A model generated the notes under the pieces. The model was not told the DNA's origin, ran no database searches, and saw only the letters and a list, made by a program, of their open reading frames with translations. From JAAZIN01 sp964441025 (GTDB lineage: Bacteria; Bacillota; Dethiobacteria; DTU022), in NCBI GenBank assembly GCA_964441025.1, contig CAYTXG010000020.1, positions 1-31,198 of the forward strand: a DNA stretch of 31,198 bases. Reading direction: 5' to 3'. Numbering within the stretch: the stretch's first letter is position 1; the number at the start of each line of letters is the position of its first letter. Below, one piece after another: positions 31,132 through 31,198 of the stretch. The position numbers were made by a program, and so were the translations under genes.

Positions 31132-31198
31132 CAGGTTCTTCCCCGTGTCAACCCATATAAAAATCTTACCCAATAAGTGTAGCTCACTCATATAAGGA

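Noticed and set aside
1..31198. CRISPR array or complete insertion sequence
   Set aside because: No regularly spaced repeats, no cas genes, and no transposase with terminal inverted repeats were found.

Overview
The window looks like a chromosomal segment of a GC-rich Bacillota (Clostridia-type) bacterium. Supporting signs are a Bacillus-type LexA box (GAAC-N4-GTTC) on a UvrX/YolD pair, an AcuB homologue, FxsA and DUF4126 proteins, strong purine-rich ribosome binding sites, and frequent GTG and TTG starts. The species assignment is an inference from gene content; no rRNA is present.

Layout. 1-580 is debris: a 3' gene end and a broken GNAT acetyltransferase. 582-1897 holds a lipoprotein and an AcuB-like CBS-ACT protein. 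1989-5554 (minus) carries an OmpR-type two-component pair and a membrane family-2 glycosyltransferase. 5738-8013 pairs ornithine carbamoyltransferase with a COG2403 GTPase-like protein. 8148-10164 carries threonine aldolase, an unknown protein and FxsA. 10225-11813 (minus) is an SOS-type YolD/Y-family polymerase operon. 12008-15843 holds aspartate carbamoyltransferase, a prepilin peptidase and GTP-dependent PEP carboxykinase. 15968-17951 has two small unknown proteins and an acyl-CoA dehydrogenase.

17952-18786 is an AT-richer tRNA region. It has Thr, Tyr and Lys tRNAs on the minus strand behind one good promoter, plus an inverted 30-nt copy of the middle of the Lys tRNA. 18787-25138 is a plus-strand block: TPR protein, 6-oxopurine-type methylthionucleoside phosphorylase, MTA/SAH deaminase, SurE, RtcB and a membrane-anchored unknown. 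The phosphorylase and deaminase together describe methylthioadenosine salvage through methylthioinosine. 25224-31131 holds a DUF4126 membrane protein, an SCP2-like / iron alcohol dehydrogenase / DmpI-like tautomerase cassette, a geranylgeranyl-reductase-family flavoprotein and a CaiB/BaiF-family enzyme with a racemase-like motif.

Most genes are recognisable housekeeping or peripheral metabolism. I see no CRISPR array, intact insertion sequence or known defence island. The least explained items are the inverted tRNA-Lys copy, the COG2403-carbamoyltransferase pair, the SCP2/alcohol dehydrogenase/tautomerase cassette with its duplicated N-terminal motif, and several palindromes or repeats placed on promoters.
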